Shown here one piece after another: positions 15,287 to 25,246 of a stretch of 64,000 nt of DNA (position 1 is the stretch's first letter; each line of letters opens with the position of its first letter). The translations under genes were made by a program, and so were the position numbers. The notes below the pieces were generated by a model. The model was not told the DNA's origin. It saw only the letters and a list, made by a program, of their open reading frames with translations, and did no database searches. Origin of the DNA: Bradyrhizobium sp. BR13661 (GTDB lineage Bacteria > Pseudomonadota > Alphaproteobacteria > Rhizobiales > Xanthobacteraceae); assembly GCF_029892425.1 (NCBI RefSeq), contig NZ_JARXWB010000010.1, positions 1-64,000 on the forward strand, read 5' to 3'.

Positions 15287-18048
15287 AGACCGGCCGCTTC
15301 GATCCGAAACGCGATCCTCACTTGCGACACCCCTCGCACCGCGAACGTATCGAACAGGCCGCTTCAGCCCTTAAGCAGCAACTTGAATCGCGCTCGCGCC
15401 ATTTAGCCGAGCGGGCGGCCAAGACAGAGGCCGAGCGTGCCGCCAATGCAGCACGGCCTAGACGTTCCGCTGCGGCTTATCGCGCGGCCCTCGCGGCCAT
15501 TCCTCTTTCCCGTTCAGGCGAACCCGCGCGTCTTTCAATCAGCCCAACGTATCAGCGCCTCGTCGATATTGCCGTCCGCTGCATCGAAGACCGGAGCCGA
15601 GAACCCGTCCTATGCTGGCCCGAATTTGACGCATCGCCTGCAGCAATCGCCGCCTTCCTGACACTGGCAGACAACGCTGCGGCGGAACAGATAAAGCACG
15701 ATAGTCTCGATGCCAGGGCACCACCACTCGGCCTGCGGGCTTTGATATTTCCCTACGCCAGCAGCGTTCATAGACCACTTCGAAAGCTCTACGTCGACAA
15801 GGACTCTCTGGGGCGCCTGCACACACAACACCAAGTGCGTGCTATGCGCCACGGCGAAGACCGCGCGTTGGCCGACTATCACAAGGCTCTCGCGCGCGTC
15901 AAAACGCTCACCGGAAGAGCGCTTGATGGGAATACTTACGACGAATTTCAGCATCCTTGCATGGACGAGATGCTGCCATCTGGCCCTTGCATTGGAGGCG
16001 ATGGACGCAAGCAACTTCTGTGGCGTGTAAAGTCGAAGACTGACTTGCTGAAGATCAGCCGCTCGGGCGAGGCAGACGACCCGGCAAATGCCAAGTTCTA
16101 CCTGTTCGGATTGAGGGCCAACGACAACATAGCAGCGTCGCTCAAATCACTGCCCAAAAAGCTCGACATCGTTTTTCTCGACCTTGCTCAGGCTGGACGC
16201 AATCGGCTCGGACGCGATTGGGCAGCGCGCGTTCAAAACTTCCTTGCCGAACTGGACCGAACCGTTGGCGCAGTCGCTATTCTCGCCCTCACGGATGATC
16301 CTTGGACATTCGACAAGCTTCGTTTTGAAACTCTTCGCGGCCCGGTGTCCAGCAAGAGCCGCTCGAAGCCGGCACCATACGAAATTATCTTTGGTCAGGC
16401 GTCTGATCTCGTCGTCTCTGATACTTCTGCAAATGTCAACTACACCCCCGTCGTCAAACAGGATACCATCGGCTTCTCAGGTGAAGTTGAAACGTTGTTA
16501 CGGAGAATTCGAGCGAACGCACGCGCAGCGTCCGATCTTGGTGACAGCGTTGCGACCGAATTATTGTACCGCCTGAGCGGCATCCTGCGGCGCTGCGCAT
16601 CCTTGCCTGGTTCGCGAAGCGACTTTTCCGCCTACGTTGAAATGGAAGCCGGTAGCTGGGCGGCGGCCGACCTTCTGGCCTCGTATCGGGCAGGTGGTGT
16701 AATCGCCGAAATCAGGGCCAATATCGGTCCTTGGGCACAGCAGCACCATGCCGACCTCACGGATCTCTGTGCCAGTGTCGAACGCGTTTGGGCCAACACC
16801 GCGCAGCTCACGCCGATGGCGCCCTTGCTTCGTGATGTTGTGAAGCGATTTGAGCGCGCGAGCTCGCGTACTGCCATCCTGTTTCGCAATGACATGCTCA
16901 GCGACTTTGCCTCCTTCGTACTCCGCAAAGATGAAGAGATCGGCGCGAACATCGACGCACGAATTGAAAAGAACATGCTGCTTTTCCTCGACAAGGAGTC
17001 CTTTGACGACTTGGCGAAACTGCGAACAACCGAACGAAACCAGATAAAGACACTGATTTGTGTCGCGCCCACGCGTTCGCAAATTCTCGCGCTGTTAGCT
17101 CGTCCTTGGCTTCCGGATAGCCTCATAATCCTCGCAGACAGCGATACGCTTGCGAGCGCCGCGCGGGACGGCTCACGACTTCTGGCCTATCCGCAGTTGT
17201 CTGCGATCCATAAACGGGTTTCCGTCTTCGTGGAGAAGGCAGGCAAAGCCGTACACCGTGAGGGCGGCGAGGCCGATCCCACCCGGGGGGCGCTGGACGA
17301 AGATATCGAGTTTCCTGCGAGCAGCGTGGTCAATCTCGCCGGAAATGTACGCCCCAACCAACCAACGATCCGGCTTCGCCTCTCCGGGGATCAAGTCGTC
17401 ATAGCCCGGCCCGGTACCAAGCTCATTCTCCTCGACCACTCGCGCGCGGTTCCGATTTTCACCGAGTGCGATGCGAAAGACGTTGACGTGGGTGAACGCG
17501 TTTGCGTCATCGGCGACGCCTTCCTGGAAATGGCTCGCCCCCTGCTCAATATCACCGCCCGGGCGGCCGAAGAGATACGGGACTATCACAACGTGGTGCT
17601 GGAGCGTTTCTCCCGGCTTCAGGGAGCGTCGGATCACGACAAGCTCGTCTCCTTAGTCACCGCAATGGGTCTTCCTACCGTCACGGTTCAGCGTGCCGGC
17701 TACTGGATCGACCTCCGCGACCAGCTATGCGTTCCGTTGCACGAGGTGGTGCCCCATGCGCCTCGCGAACGACCGACCTTCATGGCTTTTATGGCGGCGC
17801 TCGGCCTCAGTGAGGCGATCGCCGCTCGCTTTTGGACATGGGCGGTAATCGCTCAGCGGACGAGCCGGCTCCGCGCTGCGATTAGCTTCCACGATGCTTA
17901 CCGAACGATCCTGATCGACACTTACGCTGCGCAGTCGAGCAATCCAGAGCGAGCAAGGGAAATTCGCAGACTAAAGGCCGCGGCTCAGGATTTCGTCGCG
18001 GTGGTGCAGGAAAAGACCGAACAGCGAGGCGAACGTGATCGGGCTTAG
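15283..18048 (+). CDS. Large uncharacterised subunit of the DISARM-type operon (possibly DrmE-like)
   Basis: A 921-residue soluble protein. The first 80 residues are a charged, coiled-coil-prone helix (HRERIEQAASALKQQLESRS...AKTEAERAANAA). Then comes a Rossmann-like alternation: REPVLCWPEF, GLRALIFPYASS, LDIVFLDLAQAGR and VAILALTDDPW. The C-terminal third has a strand-rich part (IRLRLSGDQVVIARPGTKLILLD). No Walker A, helicase or nuclease motif was found. Its position between methylase and helicase, with 4-bp and 14-bp overlaps, makes it an integral subunit. I suspect relation to DrmE, the accessory protein of class 2 DISARM, from the general strand pattern and C-terminal sequence, but cannot prove it. 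Confidence 0.65.
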   Translation: MKTGRFDPKRDPHLRHPSHRERIEQAASALKQQLESRSRHLAERAAKTEAERAANAARPRRSAAAYRAALAAIPLSRSGEPARLSISPTYQRLVDIAVRCIEDRSREPVLCWPEFDASPAAIAAFLTLADNAAAEQIKHDSLDARAPPLGLRALIFPYASSVHRPLRKLYVDKDSLGRLHTQHQVRAMRHGEDRALADYHKALARVKTLTGRALDGNTYDEFQHPCMDEMLPSGPCIGGDGRKQLLWRVKSKTDLLKISRSGEADDPANAKFYLFGLRANDNIAASLKSLPKKLDIVFLDLAQAGRNRLGRDWAARVQNFLAELDRTVGAVAILALTDDPWTFDKLRFETLRGPVSSKSRSKPAPYEIIFGQASDLVVSDTSANVNYTPVVKQDTIGFSGEVETLLRRIRANARAASDLGDSVATELLYRLSGILRRCASLPGSRSDFSAYVEMEAGSWAAADLLASYRAGGVIAEIRANIGPWAQQHHADLTDLCASVERVWANTAQLTPMAPLLRDVVKRFERASSRTAILFRNDMLSDFASFVLRKDEEIGANIDARIEKNMLLFLDKESFDDLAKLRTTERNQIKTLICVAPTRSQILALLARPWLPDSLIILADSDTLASAARDGSRLLAYPQLSAIHKRVSVFVEKAGKAVHREGGEADPTRGALDEDIEFPASSVVNLAGNVRPNQPTIRLRLSGDQVVIARPGTKLILLDHSRAVPIFTECDAKDVDVGERVCVIGDAFLEMARPLLNITARAAEEIRDYHNVVLERFSRLQGASDHDKLVSLVTAMGLPTVTVQRAGYWIDLRDQLCVPLHEVVPHAPRERPTFMAFMAALGLSEAIAARFWTWAVIAQRTSRLRAAISFHDAYRTILIDTYAAQSSNPERAREIRRLKAAAQDFVAVVQEKTEQRGERDRA

Positions 18049-21000
18049 CGCAGCGCAATTGTCATCCATTTCGCAAGAGCTCAAGGAGGGTGTTTGCAAC
18101 GCCCTCGTTAACATGACGATTGCGCGAGTGTCGGGAAGCGATAACGAAGGCCGCATCCTTTATGGGAGATCGCCACGGCGCGCCATCGTGTCCGGCCAAT
18201 TGTTGCCCCGCTTCGATCCCACTGGCCAGGACGATGAGACCTCCGATATTCGCATTGCTGCTTCAGGCCTCGACTTTCATATTAGCGCTCAGGCCGCTGG
18301 GCAATCGACAATAGTTCCATCGTTCTCTGTCTACATACGTGTGCTTCCTGACTGGAACGAGCTGGCAGACGAAGCGCTTGGGCTCGATGTGGATTTCAAG
18401 CTACGCCGCGCTGTTCAAGATTCGATTGACAACCGCTTCCGCCAACTACGTACCGAGCGCTTCACAGCCGCCCGCGTCGCCACGCCAGATTGGCCAAATC
18501 TCAACCCCGAGCAGCGCCAACGTATATATCAACAGCGGCAAGCGATCCTCGAAGAGGTTCGGCGGCAAGCCTATCGCGAGCAGGGCATCGAGCTTGAACC
18601 CGGTGATGAAGCGTTACTGAATGTCGATGGCCCTGTTGCCGCAAACCTACCAGCCCCCAACCCAGGACCTCAAGATCCACAGGCCGATGAGACGGACGAT
18701 CAAAATGCCCAGCTCCGCATCGGCCGGCTCGTGCAGCGCGGCCGATCGGTTCCGTTCGCGCTCCTGGAACCGGTAGCCGCTCCTCCTAAATGGCGCAGGA
18801 TTGATCTCACCTTCACGCCCTTTGTTTGGCAATTCCATGCGGATGCCCCGCAACTAGCAACACAGGTCGCCGACTATTCTCGAACGATGCGCGATAGCGC
18901 ACTTCAGCAAGTTACTGACTGGATTACCTCTCCTGAAGGATTGGCCCAAATCTGGCGTGACGTTCGGGTCCAGCCGCAGGATGTGATCTCAGAAGCTGCT
19001 TGGAATGCGTTCAGGTATCGCGCGGCCCAAACGCCTCCGTCTTTACCTGACGTGCTTCCGGCCATCGGCGGTGTGGCCCTTCAACTCGACCGAACGCCGG
19101 ACTTTGTCGATCCCACGCGGGTTGCCGTGCGCGTGATGCTCGACAATAGCTCTCCAGAGCTTTCACGTCGCGACGCACTCACGCGTTGCGAAGTTATCTT
19201 CATCACGCAACTTACCGTTACCTTGCCGGCTGCGGTCCACCGACCATTGCGCCTAGATCGGGTCGAGCCCTCGTATCGGTTCCGGCATTTCATGCACTAT
19301 GCCGCTATTGGCTTGAATTGCGGCGTTGCGAGTCAACAGACGGGTGAGGTTCTAACGTTACGCACGACATGGTCACCTCGGTTCGTCCAGCCCCGAATTG
19401 TCCCTCGCGCGCCCAACGCGCCTGTTGCCTTCGCCGAGCTGGCTGCAGAGGACCGTACCGTCGCAGATCTCCTCGCCATTCCCCAAGCTTACATAGCCTG
19501 GATTGCTCAGGAAGAGGCGAGGCTGAGGACAGCCGTGCGCGAAGGCTTAACCCTGGCCGAGGCGAGTATTGAAACTGATCGCCTTGAGCAGGACTTGCGG
19601 GATCAACGCCGCGAAGCGGGATATATCGAGCGTGGCATTCGTTTACTTAGTCAGTCGCAAGAGGCGTATCGCTCCCTCACATCGGTCAGCGCTCCGCAGC
19701 GCGCCACCTTGGAACGACGGGCCGCGCCTTATCGCGCTTGGTTGATGATGAACGAAAGCTTCCTCAACCGCGACAATCGCGATCCGCGGCGAGGATGGCG
19801 GCTCTTTCAACTCGCCTTCATTCTGGCGCATGTTCCCACATTCGCCTCGCGCATGGAGGAATACCGGGATTCGTTCGATCCTCTACTCGATGAAGCGGCA
19901 GCCAGCCTCCTCTATTTCCCTACGGGTGGCGGAAAGTCAGAAGCTTTCTATGGAACATTGATCTTCGCAATGTTCCTCGACCGACTTCGCGGTAAATCCC
20001 GCGGCGTCTCTGCAATGATCCGCTATCCGCTCCGTTTGCTCACGCTCCAGCAAGGGCAGCGGCTCTTGCGTCTTGTGACCGCTGCCGAGCTTGTGCGGAT
20101 CAATCGCGGCATTGGCGGCTGGCCGTTCGAAATTGGTTTTTGGGTTGGTGGCAATAACACGCCCAATCGTTATTCCTACGTTCCTGCAATCGTGCCTCGC
20201 GCAGGTGATGCCGACCATCCAGATGACCAGCAGCTTGAAGAAGAGGCTAACGTAGTCGATCCCGAAGCGCAGCGTGCCGCCGCGCGCTATCGCGAATTCC
20301 GCGCCGCCTTCAATAAGGTCCCAAATTGCCCTTGTTGCGGCGGCGCGACCGGCTTGCGCCGCTTTGAAGGTGAAGGCACGACAGCGCGGCGATTAGGCAT
20401 TGTCTGCTTTGACGCTCGGTGCGCCTTCAACCGTGCGCACACCACCAGGACTCCACTACCTTTCCTACTGACCGACGACACAATCTACGCAAGGGCGCCC
20501 TCGATCGTCCTTGGGACGATCGACAAACTGGCGATGCTTGGTCAACGGACGACCACCATCCGTCAACTTATTGGGATGTTCGGGCTTGCTCGTGGCATTG
20601 GGCCCTCCGGCCACCTTACGTCGCCTGCCAACGAGGGCGATATTTCTGCATGGCTTACCGGCGATGGTTATCAGCCGGTCTTTCCGGCGTTTCGCCAGGG
20701 GCAGCGCGTCTTCTTCGACCCGTTCCCATCTCTCATCATTCAGGACGAAGCACATCTCCTCGAAGAGAGCCTCGGCACCTTCAGCGGCCTCTTCGACAGC
20801 TTGCTCGAAGAGGTGTTCACCGAGATCGACCAATTGGCCGGCGAGGAACTAAATGTTTCCCGTGTTCGGCAGGGAGGCGGCACCGGCCGCCCTCGGACCC
20901 CGAAAGTGATCGCGGCGACCGCCACCATCTCAAACCCCGATCGGCAGCTCGAAGTACTTTATCAACGGCTTCCGCTGCGCTTTCCTTGTCAAGGCCCAGA

Positions 21001-22408
21001 TATTTATCGATCATTCTTTGCGGAGCCTGCCCCGGCGCCCGCGGAGAATCCGGCACGCGCGGCACTCGAACAGACCATTCCACTCTATGAAATACCCGAG
21101 CGGACTTCACCGTGGATGCGGCTATTTGTGTCGGTGATGACCAACGATGCCACGCACACCGTGACGGCCGTAGCCGTTTTGAGTGCCTACCACTCGATTA
21201 TCACCGACATTTGGCGTCGCTTGCTCGATCCCGCGACACGCCAGGCGACGGCCGGCGATTTAGCAAGCTTCCAAGGAAACGACGAGGGAAATGCTTGGCG
21301 AAGAGACGCGATCCGTAGGGCAGTGCAAGCCTGCCGCGAGAACGATCTTTTCGCACTCATCGACCTTCACCGCATCGCTTTGGCTTACGTGACTAATAAG
21401 AAGGGCGGCGACCAAGTTATGGATGCCTTGGATGCCGCGGTACGGCTCCGCCATCGTACGCGGCACCAGCCATTGGATGGATTCGTGAGCCGCCTGATTT
21501 CGGGCGGCATCGATATGAAAGAGATACAGGAAATTATGGTGGAGGCAGAGGCCGGGAATCCCGGTCAGGCGTACCCACCGCTCGATACGCAGCTTCGAAG
21601 CGTGGTTGCCACCTCCGCCATAAGCCATGGCGTTGACGTTGACCGCTTCAACAGCATGTTCTTCGCCGGCCTCCCCTCGGATATTGCCGAATATATACAG
21701 GCATCAAGCCGCGTGGGGAGAACGCATGTCGGATTCGTAATGCTGATGCCAACACCGCAAAGCAGGCGTGACCGGTACGTTGTGGAAACTCATGACATCT
21801 TCCATCGCTTCCTTGAGCGGATGATTGCACCGCCTGCTGTCGAGCGCTGGGCCGAAAATGCGATCCGCCGCGTCATGGCCTCGTTGATTCAGACATGGGC
21901 CATCATGCGGGAAAACCAATCCTTCATTCGCGCAACTGACGCGGCAAAGGCCCGCACGGACTGCTTTGAGACGATTAGCCCAATTCGGACGCTGATCCGT
22001 ACCGATCCCACTGGCCTCGCGGTAGAGTTGGGTAACTTCGTGCTGCGCGCCATAGGCTTCCAAGGACGGGGGCAGGACGCGCTCGGCCGTCCGATCTATT
22101 CAGAATTGTACCGGGCGCTCGTGGAGCAAGAGATCGGGCGCTTCGTATCCAGCGTGCGGAATTTCGATACACCGCTTCGGCTCTACGAGTACTGGGAAGA
22201 CTCGGCTGCCGCATTCAAGCCACCCATGACTTCCTTGCGGGATGTGGATGAAGCTGGCGTGATCGCGGCAGCCAGCTTCGATGCGCGCATCACGCAAGGT
22301 CGTCGAACAATCGACCAAGACGACTTGGTTCGGGTCATGCGTGCCATTCGCCAGCAGCGAGGAAGCGTTGCTGAAACCGATGTCGATACACCGGCGAGGA
22401 CACCTTGA
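18035..22408 (+). CDS. drmA: DISARM helicase DrmA-like (SF2)
   Basis: A 1457-residue protein. About 600 residues of unassigned N-terminal sequence precede a superfamily 2 helicase core: LYFPTGGGKSEAF (Walker A, about 627-636), an internal zinc-type cluster (CPCCGG...C...C), IIQDEAHLLEE (motif II, about 903), ATATI (motif III, about 961), and SAISHGVDVDRFN...YIQASSRVGR (motifs V-VI, about 1200-1222). DrmA is a core DISARM protein that acts with DrmB on incoming DNA. The GTG start at 18035 overlaps the upstream gene by 14 bp, and the stop overlaps the next gene (ATGA), so all are coupled. Confidence 0.85.
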   Translation: MIGLSAAQLSSISQELKEGVCNALVNMTIARVSGSDNEGRILYGRSPRRAIVSGQLLPRFDPTGQDDETSDIRIAASGLDFHISAQAAGQSTIVPSFSVYIRVLPDWNELADEALGLDVDFKLRRAVQDSIDNRFRQLRTERFTAARVATPDWPNLNPEQRQRIYQQRQAILEEVRRQAYREQGIELEPGDEALLNVDGPVAANLPAPNPGPQDPQADETDDQNAQLRIGRLVQRGRSVPFALLEPVAAPPKWRRIDLTFTPFVWQFHADAPQLATQVADYSRTMRDSALQQVTDWITSPEGLAQIWRDVRVQPQDVISEAAWNAFRYRAAQTPPSLPDVLPAIGGVALQLDRTPDFVDPTRVAVRVMLDNSSPELSRRDALTRCEVIFITQLTVTLPAAVHRPLRLDRVEPSYRFRHFMHYAAIGLNCGVASQQTGEVLTLRTTWSPRFVQPRIVPRAPNAPVAFAELAAEDRTVADLLAIPQAYIAWIAQEEARLRTAVREGLTLAEASIETDRLEQDLRDQRREAGYIERGIRLLSQSQEAYRSLTSVSAPQRATLERRAAPYRAWLMMNESFLNRDNRDPRRGWRLFQLAFILAHVPTFASRMEEYRDSFDPLLDEAAASLLYFPTGGGKSEAFYGTLIFAMFLDRLRGKSRGVSAMIRYPLRLLTLQQGQRLLRLVTAAELVRINRGIGGWPFEIGFWVGGNNTPNRYSYVPAIVPRAGDADHPDDQQLEEEANVVDPEAQRAAARYREFRAAFNKVPNCPCCGGATGLRRFEGEGTTARRLGIVCFDARCAFNRAHTTRTPLPFLLTDDTIYARAPSIVLGTIDKLAMLGQRTTTIRQLIGMFGLARGIGPSGHLTSPANEGDISAWLTGDGYQPVFPAFRQGQRVFFDPFPSLIIQDEAHLLEESLGTFSGLFDSLLEEVFTEIDQLAGEELNVSRVRQGGGTGRPRTPKVIAATATISNPDRQLEVLYQRLPLRFPCQGPDIYRSFFAEPAPAPAENPARAALEQTIPLYEIPERTSPWMRLFVSVMTNDATHTVTAVAVLSAYHSIITDIWRRLLDPATRQATAGDLASFQGNDEGNAWRRDAIRRAVQACRENDLFALIDLHRIALAYVTNKKGGDQVMDALDAAVRLRHRTRHQPLDGFVSRLISGGIDMKEIQEIMVEAEAGNPGQAYPPLDTQLRSVVATSAISHGVDVDRFNSMFFAGLPSDIAEYIQASSRVGRTHVGFVMLMPTPQSRRDRYVVETHDIFHRFLERMIAPPAVERWAENAIRRVMASLIQTWAIMRENQSFIRATDAAKARTDCFETISPIRTLIRTDPTGLAVELGNFVLRAIGFQGRGQDALGRPIYSELYRALVEQEIGRFVSSVRNFDTPLRLYEYWEDSAAAFKPPMTSLRDVDEAGVIAAASFDARITQGRRTIDQDDLVRVMRAIRQQRGSVAETDVDTPARTP

Positions 22409-24663
22409 TGACGAATGGCGGGCGAAAACAGGGAAGCGGGCCGAGAGACTGGCGCAACCGACCACGCGCGGCTGTACCGCAGCCGCGCGGTGATGATGAG
22501 GCCGATGGAGAACGCCGCCAACGGCCTCCAGTGATGTTTCGATCGCGCACGCAACTCGCGACGACCTACGCGCCCGGCGTCCTTTTCACTTGGGAAGGTG
22601 CTAAGGGAATTTGCAGGGCGGTGCCCATCGATCGCGGCGAGGCTCAAGTTTCCGACGCCACGCGCCTTCTAATCTTCGACGGCATGAAGGAGATCGCCTC
22701 GACGTGGTTTGCCCGGGCCTCCGGCCTAAGAGCGCCCGTGGCCGTTCCGATCGAACTCATTCTCGATGATGTCTTCTACGACCGCAACGCCCAGATTGTT
22801 GACCGCGACTGGGGACGGATCTTCCAGCTCTGCGATCCTGGCACCATGGGCTATATCCCTTACCCCCTTGTCTATCGGTGTGGGGTATGCGGTCACGTTC
22901 GCCAGTACGACACTATTGCCGATCAAGCACACCATCCTCTGCCCGCGCGATGCGGCAACCACGAGGCCCGATGGTCGCAAATTGACGTCGTCTATGTCCA
23001 TTGGTCCGGGCATCTTGAGCCGCTCAGTCCATACCGCAACAATTACGATCCAAACCGCCGACGTGTCACGCGACTGACGACATGTACGTGCGGCGGGCAA
23101 GACTTCTCCTTGAATAGCCACACGCCAGTCTTCTCCGATTGGCACTTCGTCTGCGAAAGTTGCAAGTCGCATCGTGACCTTAAGCAGCCCGATCCTTTAA
23201 CATTGGAGCTCCTTGAGCGAGAGCGACAGACTACCGGGCGGAACTTCGAGCGCATCGAAGTCAACATGTTGCCGGTCTCCTACCGCGCCAATTCTGCCTT
23301 CTATCCGCAGAAGGGCACGTTCATCGAATTTCGCGATCGCCGTGTTGTCGAACTTTTGCTTCCGCAACGTCAGCCTGATCTGCTTCTGCGCTTGGCCGAA
23401 ATCCATCGCATCCCCTTCGCTCTGCCGTCAGGTGAGCAAATTCGAGCGGCTTTGGATGCTGCCGGCCGTATCGCCGAGTGGGATGACTACACGGATCACC
23501 GCGAAATGGCCGAACGGGCGGCCGGCCGAGGTCAAACGGATCGCGCAGACACATTATTGCGCGAGGCCGAAGCGATCCGAGAAGCATGGTACACCTCGAG
23601 CATCGTCGAGCGTGGCCAGGTTCAGAGCCCGGCCCTCGCTGCCGCAGTGGCGCAACGAGGCGAGTGGGCACGTCGTTTTGATCCCATTCGGCTGACCATC
23701 GAACATGACCGCTTTCTTGCGGAGCACATTCACGAGCGCCGCGCGCAACACGAATCCATTGACGTCATGGAGCCAGACCGTCTCATCTGCGATGCCGTCG
23801 GCGACCCGGTTCGATTGGGCCAATACCAGACCGCGACAAGGAACCTGTTCCGGCGCATCGGGCTCGATCAGATCGTCTTGATCCGCGGGTTGCCAATTTG
23901 CGAGTTCAGTTTTGGATTTACCCGCGTTTCTTCCACCCCGATCTATTATCGCGAGTTCAATGGTCGCAGGGTTCCGATGCCGGTCAGGCTGAATGCTTTT
24001 CCCGAGCTCCCAAACAGCCGTCGGCCGATCTACGTCACGCAACAGCGGAACGAGGCGCTGTATTTCAAGGTCGACGAGAACCGGGTCAGGCGCTGGCTTG
24101 CCGCCAACGGCATACCAGACGCTGACAACGAGCCCGGAAAAACGCTTGGCGCCATTTATCTCGAGCATTACGCCGATTTCGGCGCGTTCCTCGACGAGTT
24201 CAAGGAGCGCGAAGGTCGCGGCCAGGCACCACGCTCCATCACAGCATTCGTCTATTTGCTTCTCCACAGCCTAGCCCACCAGGTGATGCACGCGCTCGCC
24301 GACGTTTCTGGCCTTGATCGAGACGGACTTGGTGAGCACATCTTTCCGGCCGATCTTGCCTTTGCTGTGTACCGAAAGGGCATGACGCCTGACCTCGGTA
24401 ACATCTCCGCCATGTGGCGCAACCACGCGCAGGACTTTCTGCATCGGTTGCTCGATCAAAGGCTGTTGAGGTGCGGCTCTGGATCGTTGTGTGACACGCG
24501 CGGCGGAGCTTGTCCCGCCTGCATCATGGTATCGGAAGTGACATGCCTTGGCGGTAATCAACTCCTTTCGCGCTCAGCCCTGAAAGGCGGGCCGGCGCCA
24601 AATTGGGAGCCGCAGGGCAGTCCGCCCGTGGTTGGCTTCTTCGATCCGGGTTTGGCTCCGTGA
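22405..24663 (+). CDS. drmB: DUF1998-domain protein DrmB-like
   Basis: A 752-residue protein. The N-terminal half has two probable zinc sites (YRCGVCGHVRQYD...ARCGNH and CTCGGQ...FVCESCKS). The C-terminal 150 residues are a DUF1998 domain: FVYLLLHSLAHQVMHALADVSGL, an acidic EHIFPADLAFAVYR, then GNISAM, a long helix, and CDTRGGACPACIMVSEVTCLGGNQLLSRS. In DISARM, DrmB pairs with the DrmA helicase. The ATG overlaps the drmA-like stop (ATGA), and the stop overlaps the drmC-like GTG (GTGA). Confidence 0.88.
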   Translation: MMTNGGRKQGSGPRDWRNRPRAAVPQPRGDDEADGERRQRPPVMFRSRTQLATTYAPGVLFTWEGAKGICRAVPIDRGEAQVSDATRLLIFDGMKEIASTWFARASGLRAPVAVPIELILDDVFYDRNAQIVDRDWGRIFQLCDPGTMGYIPYPLVYRCGVCGHVRQYDTIADQAHHPLPARCGNHEARWSQIDVVYVHWSGHLEPLSPYRNNYDPNRRRVTRLTTCTCGGQDFSLNSHTPVFSDWHFVCESCKSHRDLKQPDPLTLELLERERQTTGRNFERIEVNMLPVSYRANSAFYPQKGTFIEFRDRRVVELLLPQRQPDLLLRLAEIHRIPFALPSGEQIRAALDAAGRIAEWDDYTDHREMAERAAGRGQTDRADTLLREAEAIREAWYTSSIVERGQVQSPALAAAVAQRGEWARRFDPIRLTIEHDRFLAEHIHERRAQHESIDVMEPDRLICDAVGDPVRLGQYQTATRNLFRRIGLDQIVLIRGLPICEFSFGFTRVSSTPIYYREFNGRRVPMPVRLNAFPELPNSRRPIYVTQQRNEALYFKVDENRVRRWLAANGIPDADNEPGKTLGAIYLEHYADFGAFLDEFKEREGRGQAPRSITAFVYLLLHSLAHQVMHALADVSGLDRDGLGEHIFPADLAFAVYRKGMTPDLGNISAMWRNHAQDFLHRLLDQRLLRCGSGSLCDTRGGACPACIMVSEVTCLGGNQLLSRSALKGGPAPNWEPQGSPPVVGFFDPGLAP

Positions 24664-25226
24664 CTGACTCCTTGATCGCTCCATCAGCCAAAGCCCGTTT
24701 TGTGGTGACGTTACCGCCCGAGCCGAGCCGTGTTGGTGAGCAATTGCAAAAGCTGGCAGGAGCTTCCTTTACGACCCTTACCGATACGCGAGACGCGTTC
24801 CTTCACCTCGCTCGGCGCGCGCGCCAACGACTGGCAATCATAACGCCATACATTGATGTTCTGGGTGCGGCTTGGGCCGCTGATTTGTTCGAGGCGACCC
24901 AAGCCGCCAACAGGATACTTGTATTGCGCGGAAGCGCTCAGATCGATGCTTGCGGACAGCCTGGAGATCGCCTGCGACGCTCTGCAAGCCAGATTTTCGA
25001 CTATTCACTTGCCAGCACCTTCGCTAATGGCCAGCCCTACACCGAAACTTTTCACGCCAAGATCGTATTGGCGGATGGCGCCGCCGCTTATGTCGGTTCC
25101 GCCAATTTCCTCTACCGTTCGCGCGAAATGAATCTTGAGTGCGGGTTTCTGATGGAAGGCGATGCCGTCGCGCCGGTGGCCGTGCTCGTTGATGCTTTAT
25201 TGAACGTTTTTTCCAAGCAGACGTGA
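24660..25226 (+). CDS. drmC: Phospholipase D-like nuclease DrmC-like
   Basis: A 188-residue protein with a single HKD-type motif near the C-terminus: FHAKIVLADGAAAYVGSANF (H-x-K-x4-D, then the usual G-S-x-N-F). It is preceded by IITPYID and NRILVLRGSAQ strands typical of the PLD/Nuc fold, which usually works as a dimer with two HKD motifs. In DISARM this is DrmC, a core subunit. The GTG at 24660 overlaps the previous stop (GTGA); a longer frame begins at 24603 inside the neighbour. The gene ends the operon, 21 bp before the convergent gene. Confidence 0.85.
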   Translation: MTDSLIAPSAKARFVVTLPPEPSRVGEQLQKLAGASFTTLTDTRDAFLHLARRARQRLAIITPYIDVLGAAWAADLFEATQAANRILVLRGSAQIDACGQPGDRLRRSASQIFDYSLASTFANGQPYTETFHAKIVLADGAAAYVGSANFLYRSREMNLECGFLMEGDAVAPVAVLVDALLNVFSKQT

Positions 25227-25246
25227 TCGCCGCTTTGTAGCCGGGC

